The notes below the pieces were generated by a model that saw only the letters and a program-made list of their open reading frames with translations, did not search any database and was not told where the DNA came from. The position numbers and the translations under genes are program-made. A stretch of 64,000 nt of DNA from CAWIXB01 sp963839955 (GTDB lineage Bacteria > Actinomycetota > Actinomycetes > JACCUZ01). How positions within the stretch are numbered: the stretch's first letter is position 1; every line of letters starts with the position of its first letter. Below are positions 43,617-51,707 of this stretch, in pieces. The stretch is taken from positions 3,100,001-3,164,000 of the forward strand of contig CAWIXB010000001.1 in assembly GCA_963839955.1 (NCBI GenBank), given 5' to 3'.

Positions 43617-44951
43617 ATGACCGACACCCAGATCGCGCCGCCCAGTCAGTCGATCAGCACCAAGCGGTACACGGTGATCAGCGCCGACTCACACGTTGCG
43701 GTCGCACTGCCGACGTTTCGCGAGTACATGCCGGCCAAGCACCTCGATACGTTCGACGCCTATCTGAGCGCGCGCGAGGAGATCGCGCGAAAGCGAAGCA
43801 GCGACATGATGGAGCTGTTCAAGGACGCCCTGGACACCCACCCCAAGAAGCTCAAGGCCTTCGTGGAACACCCGGCGTGCGTGCCGGGCGGCGCACCCGG
43901 CCTCTGGGACCCCCAGGTCCGGCTCCAGCACATGGACGAACAGGGCATCGCCGGCGACGTGCTGATTCCCGACTTCGCGCCGTGGGACGTGCCGTTCGGT
44001 GCACTGGACGGCGGGATGGAGAAGCGCGGCGGAATCATCGAGCGCGGGCAGATGTACGAGCCGGAGCTGGTGGCCGCTGGTTGCCACGCCTGGAACGCCT
44101 GGTTGGCCGACTTCTGCACCCACAGCCCGGACCGGTTCGCCGGCATGGCGCTGGTCCCGGCCCACGACCCCTCGCGCGCGGCAGAAGAGGTGCGTTGGGC
44201 TGCCGAGGCCGGGATGCGCGGAGGCATCCTGCTGCCCGGTCAGTTCCCCGGCCTGCCCGGCTACCACGACCCCATGTACGACCCGATGTGGCAGGCGCTC
44301 GCCGAGACGCGGATGCCGGTCAACATCCACGTGGGCAACGACCTCCCGAAGTACGAGGGGGAGGAAGCCTTCACCCTGATCTCGACCGAGCAGATGTTCT
44401 TCGGCCGCCGCACCTTGTGGTTCCTCATGTGGGGCGGAGTCTTCGAGCGGTTCCCGGACCTCAAGGTGGTCTTCACCGAGCAGGACTGCTACTGGGTGCC
44501 CCAGACGCTCAACGAGCTCGAGGACATCTATGACGGTCAGTTCTCCGGCGCCCCGGTGCGCAAGCAGCTCTCGTTGCGTCCGAGCGAGTACTGGAGACGG
44601 CAGTGCTACGCCGCAGCCACGTTCATGAGCCGGCCGGAGGCGGAGCGACGCCACCTGATCGGGATCGACAACATCATGTGGGCCGGTGACTATCCCCACA
44701 TCGAGTCGACCTGGCCCTACACCCAACTGGTCATCCGGCACACGTTCAACGGCATCCCCGAGGAGGAGATCGCCCAGGTGCTCTGCGGGAACGCCGCCGA
44801 GCTCTACGGCTTCGACGTCGAGAAGCTCGACGTGATCGCCGAGAAGATCGGCCCGTCGGTGGACGAGGTCTCCCGACCCCTCTCGCCCGAGGAGTTCCCC
44901 AACGACTACTGGGGCGACGGCTTCCGGGACCCGGCCGCCCACAAGATCTGA
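43617..44951 (+). CDS. Amidohydrolase-2 family metal-dependent hydrolase/decarboxylase
   Basis: A 444-residue TIM-barrel protein of the PF04909 type. The N-terminal metal site is ISADSHVAV (D-x-H), with NIHVGND, VVFTEQD and a late AGDYPHIESTWP giving the other ligands. Members hydrolyse C-N bonds or decarboxylate aromatic and related acids; the role in this pathway is not evident. AGGAACGAGGAAACC precedes ATG 43617. It is the third gene of the block, 41 bases after the thioesterase, and it converges with the aminotransferase. Confidence 0.82.
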   Translation: MTDTQIAPPSQSISTKRYTVISADSHVAVALPTFREYMPAKHLDTFDAYLSAREEIARKRSSDMMELFKDALDTHPKKLKAFVEHPACVPGGAPGLWDPQVRLQHMDEQGIAGDVLIPDFAPWDVPFGALDGGMEKRGGIIERGQMYEPELVAAGCHAWNAWLADFCTHSPDRFAGMALVPAHDPSRAAEEVRWAAEAGMRGGILLPGQFPGLPGYHDPMYDPMWQALAETRMPVNIHVGNDLPKYEGEEAFTLISTEQMFFGRRTLWFLMWGGVFERFPDLKVVFTEQDCYWVPQTLNELEDIYDGQFSGAPVRKQLSLRPSEYWRRQCYAAATFMSRPEAERRHLIGIDNIMWAGDYPHIESTWPYTQLVIRHTFNGIPEEEIAQVLCGNAAELYGFDVEKLDVIAEKIGPSVDEVSRPLSPEEFPNDYWGDGFRDPAAHKI

Positions 44952-44955
44952 GTTC

Positions 44956-46131
44956 TCAGCTTGCGGCCGCCCGGCTGAGGTGAAGCTCGAGGCGGTCCAG
45001 CGCCGAACGGGTAGCGTCCGGGTCGCGGACGAAGGTCGTCCGAACCCACCTCTCGCCCTCCTCATGGCTGGCGAAGAACGGCGTACCTGGTGCGACGAGC
45101 ACCCGCGCCTCGCGAGCCAGGTCGGCACACAGCGCTGAGGCAGCGTCGCCGCCGGGCGGCAGTTCCGCGAGCACGAACCAGCCCCCGTCGGGGGTTCGGG
45201 TCCGCAGGCCGCAGCGCCGCAACGCGTCCACCATCACCTCCCGCTGGTCCGCCAGCCGGTCCCGTCGACTGCCCAGGTCGTGCACGAGCACCTCAGGCTC
45301 GGACAGCGCCGCGGCGGCGCCGAGCTGGAGCGGGTGGCTCGCTCCCAGCGTCGTGTGCTCGTGCACGCGCCGGAGCGCGGCGGTGACCGGCGGCGCAGCC
45401 ACGCAGAAGCCCACGCGCCAGCCGCAGATCTCCAGGGTCTTGGAGAAGCTGCTCACCACGACGGCGTGGTCACGCGCCGGATGGGTCAACGGCGAGTGGT
45501 GCCGCGTCCCGTCGAAGGTGAAGTGCTCATAGACCTCGTCGGTGATGCACATGAGGCCGCGATCGGCACACAGCTCGAGCACCAGGTCGAGCTCGGCGTC
45601 GTCGAACACCCGTCCGGTCGGGTTGTGCGGCGTGTTGAGCAGGATCGCGCGGGTTTGCGGGGTGACCGCAGCGGCCAAAGCGCGCGCCTCGATGCGCCAG
45701 TCCGGTGGCCGGAGCGGCAACGGCACCGGGACCGCCCCCGCAAGCCGCACCATGCCGGGATAGAGCTCGAAGAACGGTTCGGGGACGAGGACCTCGTCGC
45801 CGGGATCGGTGAGCGCCAGCAATGCCACGAACACGCCCTCGGTGGCACCGCACGTCACGGTCAGCTCCCCGTCCGGGTCGACCACTCGGCCACGGACCCG
45901 CGAGAGCCAACCCGCCAGAGCCGTGCGCAGGCACGCGGCTCCGCTGGGGTCGGCGTACTGGTTCAGCAGGTCGGTCGACAGCGCCTCGGTGACCGAGGCC
46001 GTCATGCCCGGCGTCGGGCCTCCGGTGGGTACGCCGAGGGCGATGTCTGTCGCGCCGGAGCGGGCAGCCAGCCGCAGGAGGTCGGCCAGCTGCATGGCGG
46101 CGACCTCGCCCTGGCGCCTGGACAGTGGCAT
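44956..46131 (-). CDS. Class I/II PLP aminotransferase
   Basis: A 391-residue fold-type I aminotransferase. TCGATEGVFVALLALTDPGDEVLVPEPFF, LNTPHNPTGRVF, ITDEVYEHFTFDG and the PLP Lys in SSFSKTLEICGWRVGF are all canonical. It is 17 bases downstream of the ketoacid methyltransferase-like gene on the same strand, so it probably re-aminates the methylated 2-oxo acid, as aminotransferases do in beta-methyl amino acid routes. Start ATG 46131. Confidence 0.9.
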   Translation of the reverse strand: MPLSRRQGEVAAMQLADLLRLAARSGATDIALGVPTGGPTPGMTASVTEALSTDLLNQYADPSGAACLRTALAGWLSRVRGRVVDPDGELTVTCGATEGVFVALLALTDPGDEVLVPEPFFELYPGMVRLAGAVPVPLPLRPPDWRIEARALAAAVTPQTRAILLNTPHNPTGRVFDDAELDLVLELCADRGLMCITDEVYEHFTFDGTRHHSPLTHPARDHAVVVSSFSKTLEICGWRVGFCVAAPPVTAALRRVHEHTTLGASHPLQLGAAAALSEPEVLVHDLGSRRDRLADQREVMVDALRRCGLRTRTPDGGWFVLAELPPGGDAASALCADLAREARVLVAPGTPFFASHEEGERWVRTTFVRDPDATRSALDRLELHLSRAAAS

Positions 46132-46148
46132 CGGTGCGACTCGATGGC

Positions 46149-47186
46149 TCAGGCGTTCGCGGCGGTGAGCTCGTAGTAGGCGAAGTTGAAGCCGGTGTTG
46201 GGTGCGGTGTGGACGCGCCGGCAGTCGAGGCCGGCCTGCTCGAAGACCCCGAACCAGTCCTCCTGCGGGCGTGGCATCCCCTGTTTCGTGAGGACGTGGA
46301 CCAGGTAGAAGTCCGCGTCCTTCTCCCCGACTCGCAGCTGTGGCTCCGCCAGCAGGAACGTCTTGTCCCCGTCAGCCAGCACCTCTCGATAGTTGTGCAG
46401 CAGCTCCACGACCGCTTGCTCCCCGGCACGGAAGTGCTCGTGCATCGTGCCGACGGCCACCAGGAAGTCGCACGACCTCGCGCTCTCGGCCCAGTCCTGG
46501 GGACGAAATGCGTCGCCCACCACGAACGAGGCGCGGTCGGCCAGCCCGCGCTCGTGCGCCCTGGTCTGGGCGAGCGCGATGGCGTCGGGGGCGATGTCCA
46601 GGCCCACGCCACGCAGCCCGACATCCTCCCGGCACAGATCCAGCACGAGCCCACCCGTGCCACAGCCGAGGTCAAGGACCGAGCGCGCGCCCCGTTCCTT
46701 CATCACGTCCGAGACGATGCGCGCACCGAAGCTTCGGAACAACACCTCGCAGCGGCGACCCAGAGCTTCCGCGTTGCGGCTCACGTCCTTCTCGTAGACC
46801 GCCTCGCCGGTCATCAGCGGCGCCATGTCGTGGAGGACCCGGCCGTACGCCTCGACGTAGTAGCCGAGCAGGGACTCGGACAACTCGCCGAGGAGCACCT
46901 CACCCCGCTCCGTCAGCCGCACCGACTCATCGGTCAGCTCGACGACGCCACGGATGGCGAGGAAGCGCAACACCCGCCGGGTGATCGCCTCGTTGTCTCC
47001 AGGTGGCTCCACCGTGTCGAGGTCGACCCACTCCCGGCGGAGCTGCTGGGCAACCCCCGCGCGGTCCATCGCCACGAGCGCGGTGCACAGGACGTAGGTG
47101 GCGGCCATCCCGCCGGGCTCCGCCATCGTGGCCCAGGCGACCTGGGCGTCGTCGTGGAGGACCTCCACCGATTCCGGTGTGACCAT
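46149..47186 (-). CDS. SAM-dependent C-methyltransferase, MppJ/SgvM/MrsA-like
   Basis: A 345-residue methyltransferase with an N-terminal winged-helix dimerisation part (~20-105), then the catalytic fold: VLDLGCGTGGLVLDLC (motif I), GVGLDIAPDAIALAQ, FVVGDAFRP. The late part GTMHEHFRAGE (His249/251), FYLVHVLTKQGM (His297) and EDWFGVFEQAGLDCRRVHT lines up by eye with the ketoacid methyltransferase MppJ, in which two His hold an iron that binds the 2-oxo acid. MrsA of this group methylates 2-keto-arginine, which suits this arginine-rich cluster. ATG 47186 has GGGAG 7 bases upstream; a GTG six codons earlier is possible. Confidence 0.8.
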   Translation of the reverse strand: MVTPESVEVLHDDAQVAWATMAEPGGMAATYVLCTALVAMDRAGVAQQLRREWVDLDTVEPPGDNEAITRRVLRFLAIRGVVELTDESVRLTERGEVLLGELSESLLGYYVEAYGRVLHDMAPLMTGEAVYEKDVSRNAEALGRRCEVLFRSFGARIVSDVMKERGARSVLDLGCGTGGLVLDLCREDVGLRGVGLDIAPDAIALAQTRAHERGLADRASFVVGDAFRPQDWAESARSCDFLVAVGTMHEHFRAGEQAVVELLHNYREVLADGDKTFLLAEPQLRVGEKDADFYLVHVLTKQGMPRPQEDWFGVFEQAGLDCRRVHTAPNTGFNFAYYELTAANA

Positions 47187-47273
47187 GCTGGAACTCCCAT
47201 CCACCGCAGCGCGCGCCCGGTCAGAGGGTGATCCCTGGAGCGCATGGAGCCAGGGGTCACCGCCAGCGTAAGC

Positions 47274-47309
47274 AGTATGTCAGTATTTCTGACAGTATGT
47301 CGGTATTTC
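47274..47309. promoter_or_regulatory. Two direct repeats of 16 bp in 20-bp phase (putative operator)
   Basis: AGTATGTCAGTATTTC (47274-47289) and AGTATGTCGGTATTTC (47294-47309) differ at one base and start exactly 20 bases apart, about two helical turns. GTCAGtatttCTGAC within the first also forms an inverted repeat. The site lies in the 197-base divergent region between the methyltransferase block and the vioD-like block and is AT-rich for this genome. It looks like a cooperative activator or repressor site controlling one or both blocks. Confidence 0.65.
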
Positions 47310-47383
47310 GGCGCAACTGGGAAGTATCCGGGGTAGGAATTCTCGACTGGGGCCTTGTGCCCGCTGTCCTTGGAAAGGACCTC

Positions 47384-48538
47384 ATGCGCGACGGGCCGTG
47401 GCCAGCGATCTCGTCAGCCGCGCTCGAGGACTGGATGCGTGCTCACTACTACAGCACCGAGATCGACCTCGGCAGCAGCGGTGCTGCGCCCTTCTCGATC
47501 GCGCGGCTCCGCAGCGAGTTCGGCGTCGACCTCGACGGCATGGACGCGATCACCTTGAGCGACGGCGAGCCGTTGGGTGCCGAGCAGACCCGCAGCCTGT
47601 TGTCGGAACGCTTCGCCCTCGGGGACGCCGAGCGGGTGATGACGACGTGTGGCTCCAGCGAGGGCATGTTCCTGACCATGTCCACCCTGCTCGAGCGCGG
47701 GGACGAGGTCGTGGTCGTCCAGCCCGCGTACCAGCAGCTGGCCTCGATCGCCCGGTCGATCGGGTGCCGCGTGGTTCCGTGGTCGCTCGAGCCCACCACC
47801 TTCCGGGCGGACGTGGAGAAGCTCGACGGCCTGGTGGGCCCGCGGACGCGCATGGTGATCGTGAACTTTCCGCATAACCCGACGGGAAGCACCCTGACGC
47901 TCGAGGAGTACGACGAGGTCGTCAGGATCGCCGAGCGTGCCGGCGCCTACCTCCTGTGGGACGCGGCGTTCGAGGACATCACCTACGGCGCGCCGCCACT
48001 CCCTCACCCGGACATGGCCTATGAGCGGGCGATCACGCTCGGAACCGTGTCCAAGAGCTACGGGCTTCCCGGCCTGCGGTTCGGCTGGTGCCTGGCCAGC
48101 CCGGAGATCCTGCGCAGCTACGTGCGGATCCGCGACTACATCACTCTGCATCTCTCGCCGGTCCTCGAGTTCGTCGTGCACCGAGTCCTGACGAAGGCCG
48201 ATGCCCTGATCGCCGATCGGTTGGCGCTGGCTACGCGCAACCTCGCGATCCTGGACACGTGGCTCGCCGCGACGGGCCTCGACGCCACGTCACCGCGCGG
48301 CGGCGTGAGCGCGGCCGTCGACGTGTCCCGCGCCGGCGACGTCACGGCCTTCTGCAAGCAGCTGGCCGCCGAACAGAGTGTGCTGCTCGTCCCCGGCGAG
48401 GTGTTCGGGCCACAGCTGGCCTCCCACGTCCGTCTGGGGTTCGCCACCGAAACCGAGGACCTGGTCGAAGGGCTCGGCCGGCTGGACGAGGGACTGGCTC
48501 ACCAGGCAAGGAAAGGGTTGACCATATGCAACGCCTGA
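47384..48538 (+). CDS. Capreomycidine synthase, VioD-like PLP enzyme
   Basis: A 384-residue PLP enzyme very close in motif order and length to VioD (viomycin) and its streptothricin counterpart: ALEDWMRAHYYSTEIDLGSSG, GEPLGAEQTRSLL, MTTCGSSEGMFL, VVVQPAYQQLASIA, VIVNFPHNPTGS, YLLWDAAFEDITYG, PLP Lys224 in GTVSKSYGLPGLRFGWC, RIRDYITLHLSPVLE and SPRGGVSA. VioD eliminates the 3-hydroxyl of hydroxyarginine and lets the guanidine close on C3, giving capreomycidine. ATG 47384 begins at the conserved N-terminus with AAGGA upstream; the ORF is open earlier across the operator region. It overlaps the VioC-like gene by 13 bases. Confidence 0.9.
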   Translation: MRDGPWPAISSAALEDWMRAHYYSTEIDLGSSGAAPFSIARLRSEFGVDLDGMDAITLSDGEPLGAEQTRSLLSERFALGDAERVMTTCGSSEGMFLTMSTLLERGDEVVVVQPAYQQLASIARSIGCRVVPWSLEPTTFRADVEKLDGLVGPRTRMVIVNFPHNPTGSTLTLEEYDEVVRIAERAGAYLLWDAAFEDITYGAPPLPHPDMAYERAITLGTVSKSYGLPGLRFGWCLASPEILRSYVRIRDYITLHLSPVLEFVVHRVLTKADALIADRLALATRNLAILDTWLAATGLDATSPRGGVSAAVDVSRAGDVTAFCKQLAAEQSVLLVPGEVFGPQLASHVRLGFATETEDLVEGLGRLDEGLAHQARKGLTICNA

Positions 48539-49554
48539 CGCTGACCGACGAGGACGTCGCCGACATCGACGACGTGGTCGACCAGATCTGCAAGCTTTAC
48601 GACGACATCGAGGACCCCGAGCTGATCTCCAGGGCCGGACGGTTCTCCCGGCTGCTTCCGGAGCGCCTTGGCGACTTCGCCGAGTTCTTCCGGCTCCAGG
48701 AGCCCGACGCAGTCGCCTGCATCTCGGGCTACCCCGTGGACGAGAGCGGCATCGGGCCGACACCCACGCACTGGAAGGCGGGCGCCGCCGAGGGCCGGAC
48801 GTTCCGCCACGAGGTGTTCTTCCTGCTGTGCGCATCCATGCTCGGCGACGCCTTCGGCTGGGCGACGCAGCAAGAGGGCCGGATCATGCACAACGTGCTG
48901 CCCATCGAGGGCGACGAGCTGGAGGAGATCGGGTCCAACAGCGTGCGGCCGCTGTCGTGGCACACCGAGGATGCCTTCCACCCCGCCCGCGGCGACTACG
49001 TCGCGCTCATGTGCATGAAGAACCCTGACGACGTCCTGACCCACCTCTGTCCGCTGCGCGAACTCGATCTGTCCGACGTGGACGTCGACTGCTTCTTCGA
49101 GCCGGAGTTCACCGTCCTCCCGGACAACTCCCACCAGTCGTCCGGGGAGCTGGAGCCGACCGGACATGCCGAGGTGGACAAGCTGCGCGCGCGCAGCTTC
49201 GCGCTGGTCGAACGGTGGAACCGCGCGCCGGAGCGGCGCCCGCTCTTCTGGGGCGAGCGAAGCGATCCGTACTGGTCGCTCGACCCGTACCACATGGTCA
49301 CCGACACCTGGCCGGAGCGACACCGCTCCAACTTCGAGGCCCTGTGCGACAAGATCGACGCGGCCATGGCGGGGTACCGCCTCCAGCCCGGAGACTGCGT
49401 GTTCATCGACAACTCGCGCACGGTGCACGGACGCGCGTCGTTCAATCCCCGCTACGACGGTTCGGACCGGTGGCTCAAGCGGCTGAACATCACTCGCAAC
49501 CTGCGTGCCTCCCGGGCCTGGCGGCTGACACCCGACAGTCGCGTCATCTACTGA
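48526..49554 (+). CDS. Arginine beta-hydroxylase, VioC-like Fe(II)/2-oxoglutarate oxygenase
   Basis: A 342-residue clavaminate-synthase-like oxygenase. The iron facial triad is His146-x-Glu148 (SWHTEDAFHP) and His301 (VHGRASF). The 2-oxoglutarate Arg lies in NPRYDGSDRWLKRLNITR, a stretch nearly shared with VioC, as are STPVHW-like TPTHW and GDAFGWATQQEGRI. VioC hydroxylates free L-arginine at C3, and its product is the VioD substrate. The two genes overlap, as expected for consecutive steps. ATG 48526 is clear. Confidence 0.91.
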   Translation: MQRLTLTDEDVADIDDVVDQICKLYDDIEDPELISRAGRFSRLLPERLGDFAEFFRLQEPDAVACISGYPVDESGIGPTPTHWKAGAAEGRTFRHEVFFLLCASMLGDAFGWATQQEGRIMHNVLPIEGDELEEIGSNSVRPLSWHTEDAFHPARGDYVALMCMKNPDDVLTHLCPLRELDLSDVDVDCFFEPEFTVLPDNSHQSSGELEPTGHAEVDKLRARSFALVERWNRAPERRPLFWGERSDPYWSLDPYHMVTDTWPERHRSNFEALCDKIDAAMAGYRLQPGDCVFIDNSRTVHGRASFNPRYDGSDRWLKRLNITRNLRASRAWRLTPDSRVIY

Positions 49555-49569
49555 GGGGCACGGTGGCGC

Positions 49570-50760
49570 GTGGCTGGTCCGGCAGGTCAGGGTCCGCGGG
49601 CACAGCCCGGCGCCGTCGGCGTGCCCGAGTCCCCCATCTCGGCTGCCTACCGCCTTCTCGACGAGTCGGTGGCACGGCGTGCGGGCGACGTACCGGTGCT
49701 TGACCTGTCCCAGGCAGCGCCGGCCTACCCGCCGCCACCCGAGGTGACCGCGCACCTCTGCGAGGTCATCGACCACCCGCGGCTCGCCCGGTACGGCGAC
49801 ATCGCCGGCCTCGACCGACTGCGCCAGGTGGTCGCCGACGAGTTGAGCGCTGACTACGCGGGCGACGTCCGGCCCGAGCAGGTCCTCGTCACCGCCGGCT
49901 GCAACCAGGCCTTCTGCGTGACCATGGGGGCCCTGTGCGCACCCGGCGACGAGGTCGTGCTCGCCAGTCCCTACTACTTCAACCACGACATGTGGCTGCG
50001 TCTGAACCACATCCGCCCCGTCTACCTACCGGCGGACCAGCGGTGGCTCCAGGACCCCGAGACGCTGCTCCCGCTGCTCGGCGAGCGCACCCGCGCCATC
50101 TGTCTGGTCTCGCCGGGCAATCCGACGGGAGCAGTGCTCCCACCGGAGACGATCGCCGCGTTCGCCGCCGTGGCGGCTGACCACAACGTTGCGCTGGTGC
50201 TGGACGAGACCTACCGGGGGTTCCGTGACACCTCGGAACCAGCCCACCACCTCTTTGCCGACACGGGGTGGAGCGACGTTCTGGTAAGCCTGCACTCCTT
50301 CTCCAAGGAGCTGGCGATTCCCGGTCATCGCGTGGGTGCGGTCGTCGCGGACGAACGGCTCCTCGATCATATGGCCAAGCTGCTGGACTGCCTCGCGATC
50401 CACGCCCCGATCGCGGGGCAGGAAGCCGCATGGGCCGGCCTCACCAGGTCTCGCACATGGCGCTCCGCCAGGCAGCGGGAGTCAGCCGAACGCCGCGAGC
50501 AGTTCAGTCGCGCCATGGCCGATGACCCGGGGGGCTTCCGTCTCGAGAGCACGGGCGCGTTCTTCGCGTGGGTTCGTCACCCCTTTCCTGACTGCCCGAC
50601 CACGTCCGTCGTGCGACGTCTGGTGGAGCAGTGCGGCCTCCTGACGTTGCCCGGCACGGCGTTCATGCCTGAGGACGAGGGCATGCTGCGACTGAGCGTC
50701 GGAAACCTCGACGCCGAACTGGTCGAGCACGTCGCGATCGCTCTGCGCGGGCTCGGATGA
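49570..50760 (+). CDS. PLP aminotransferase (class I/II)
   Basis: A 396-residue fold-type I aminotransferase. DLSQAAPAYPPPPEV, RYGDIAGLDRLRQVVADEL, LVTAGCNQAFCVTMGAL, ASPYYFNHDMWLRL, VSPGNPTGAVLPP, LVLDETYRGFRD and the PLP Lys in SLHSFSKELAIPGHRVGA are present. MppQ-type re-amination of a cyclised 2-oxo acid, or production of a 2-oxo acid for the next gene, is possible; the substrate is not readable. GTG 49570 is taken with GAGGGG upstream at a long spacing. Its stop overlaps the dehydrogenase start by ATGA. Confidence 0.87.
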   Translation: MAGPAGQGPRAQPGAVGVPESPISAAYRLLDESVARRAGDVPVLDLSQAAPAYPPPPEVTAHLCEVIDHPRLARYGDIAGLDRLRQVVADELSADYAGDVRPEQVLVTAGCNQAFCVTMGALCAPGDEVVLASPYYFNHDMWLRLNHIRPVYLPADQRWLQDPETLLPLLGERTRAICLVSPGNPTGAVLPPETIAAFAAVAADHNVALVLDETYRGFRDTSEPAHHLFADTGWSDVLVSLHSFSKELAIPGHRVGAVVADERLLDHMAKLLDCLAIHAPIAGQEAAWAGLTRSRTWRSARQRESAERREQFSRAMADDPGGFRLESTGAFFAWVRHPFPDCPTTSVVRRLVEQCGLLTLPGTAFMPEDEGMLRLSVGNLDAELVEHVAIALRGLG

Positions 50761-51707
50761 GCACCCTCCGCCTGGTGGGGGAGCCCCCGGCTGCGATACG
50801 CAGCCGGTTGGCGGTCTTCTGGCCAGGGTCGGTGCAGACCAGCAGCGAGCCGGCCGACGTGGTTCTCTGTTGGGCCGCCGGACCCACGGAGCTGCTCGGG
50901 GCGATCGACGACCAGTGCAAGGCGCGAGCGGACCGATGGTGGCTGCACTTCACGAATGCTGGCATCGACCCTCGCGTCGCGCAGGCCGTGGACCCGGCCA
51001 GGACGGTGGTGAGCAACGGCTCGGGGACACACGGTCTGTCTGTCGCCGAGCACGTCCTCGCTGTTCTGCTCTCGATGACACGGGGACTGGTTCCCCTGGC
51101 GCGCGCCCAAGCCGAGCGGCGCTGGCTCACGACGGCGCGGGCCGTCGAGCTGCATGGTCTGACCGCGTGCGTGCTCGGCACCGGCGACCTCGGCACCTGC
51201 ACGGCCAGGCTCCTGCGCGCGTGCGGCGTGCGCGTCGTCGGCGTACGCCGCGGTGCGGTCGACGCCGAGGGTTTCGACGCGACCTTCCCCGTCGGGCGAC
51301 TGCACACCGCGCTGCGCGGAAGCCGAGTTCTGGTCGTGGCCGTGCCTTTGACCTCCCATACGCAAGGTCTCGTCGGGCGCGAAGAGCTCGCTCTGCTCGA
51401 ACCCCGCTCCTACCTCGTCAACGTCGCACGCGGCCCGGTTGTCGACGGGCCGGCGGTCCTCGACGCACTCGACAACGGACAGCTCGCCGGGGCCGCGCTC
51501 GACGTGTTCGACCACGAGCCGTTGGTGGCCGCATCACCGTGGTGGGACCGACAGGATGTCATCGTCACCCCGCACTGCGCTGACGCAACCCCAGGAACCG
51601 ACGAGCGGGCGTACGCCCAGTTCGAGGACTACGCCCGGCACTGGCTGGACGGGGAGCCCCTCCCTCGTACCGCCGACGTCAGCCTGGGTCCGAAGGAGGA
51701 GAGATGA
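50757..51707 (+). CDS. D-isomer-specific 2-hydroxyacid dehydrogenase
   Basis: A 316-residue NAD-dependent dehydrogenase. GLSVAEHVLAVLLSMTRGL, Rossmann motif VLGTGDLGTCTARLL, catalytic Arg in NVARGPVVD, Glu in VFDHEPL and His in VTPHCADATPG give the full triad. It would reduce a 2-oxo acid to a hydroxy acid or the reverse. ATGA overlaps on both sides tie it to the aminotransferase and ATP-grasp genes, so a hydroxy acid derived from the aminotransferase product may be joined by the ligase. Confidence 0.88.
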   Translation: MSTLRLVGEPPAAIRSRLAVFWPGSVQTSSEPADVVLCWAAGPTELLGAIDDQCKARADRWWLHFTNAGIDPRVAQAVDPARTVVSNGSGTHGLSVAEHVLAVLLSMTRGLVPLARAQAERRWLTTARAVELHGLTACVLGTGDLGTCTARLLRACGVRVVGVRRGAVDAEGFDATFPVGRLHTALRGSRVLVVAVPLTSHTQGLVGREELALLEPRSYLVNVARGPVVDGPAVLDALDNGQLAGAALDVFDHEPLVAASPWWDRQDVIVTPHCADATPGTDERAYAQFEDYARHWLDGEPLPRTADVSLGPKEER

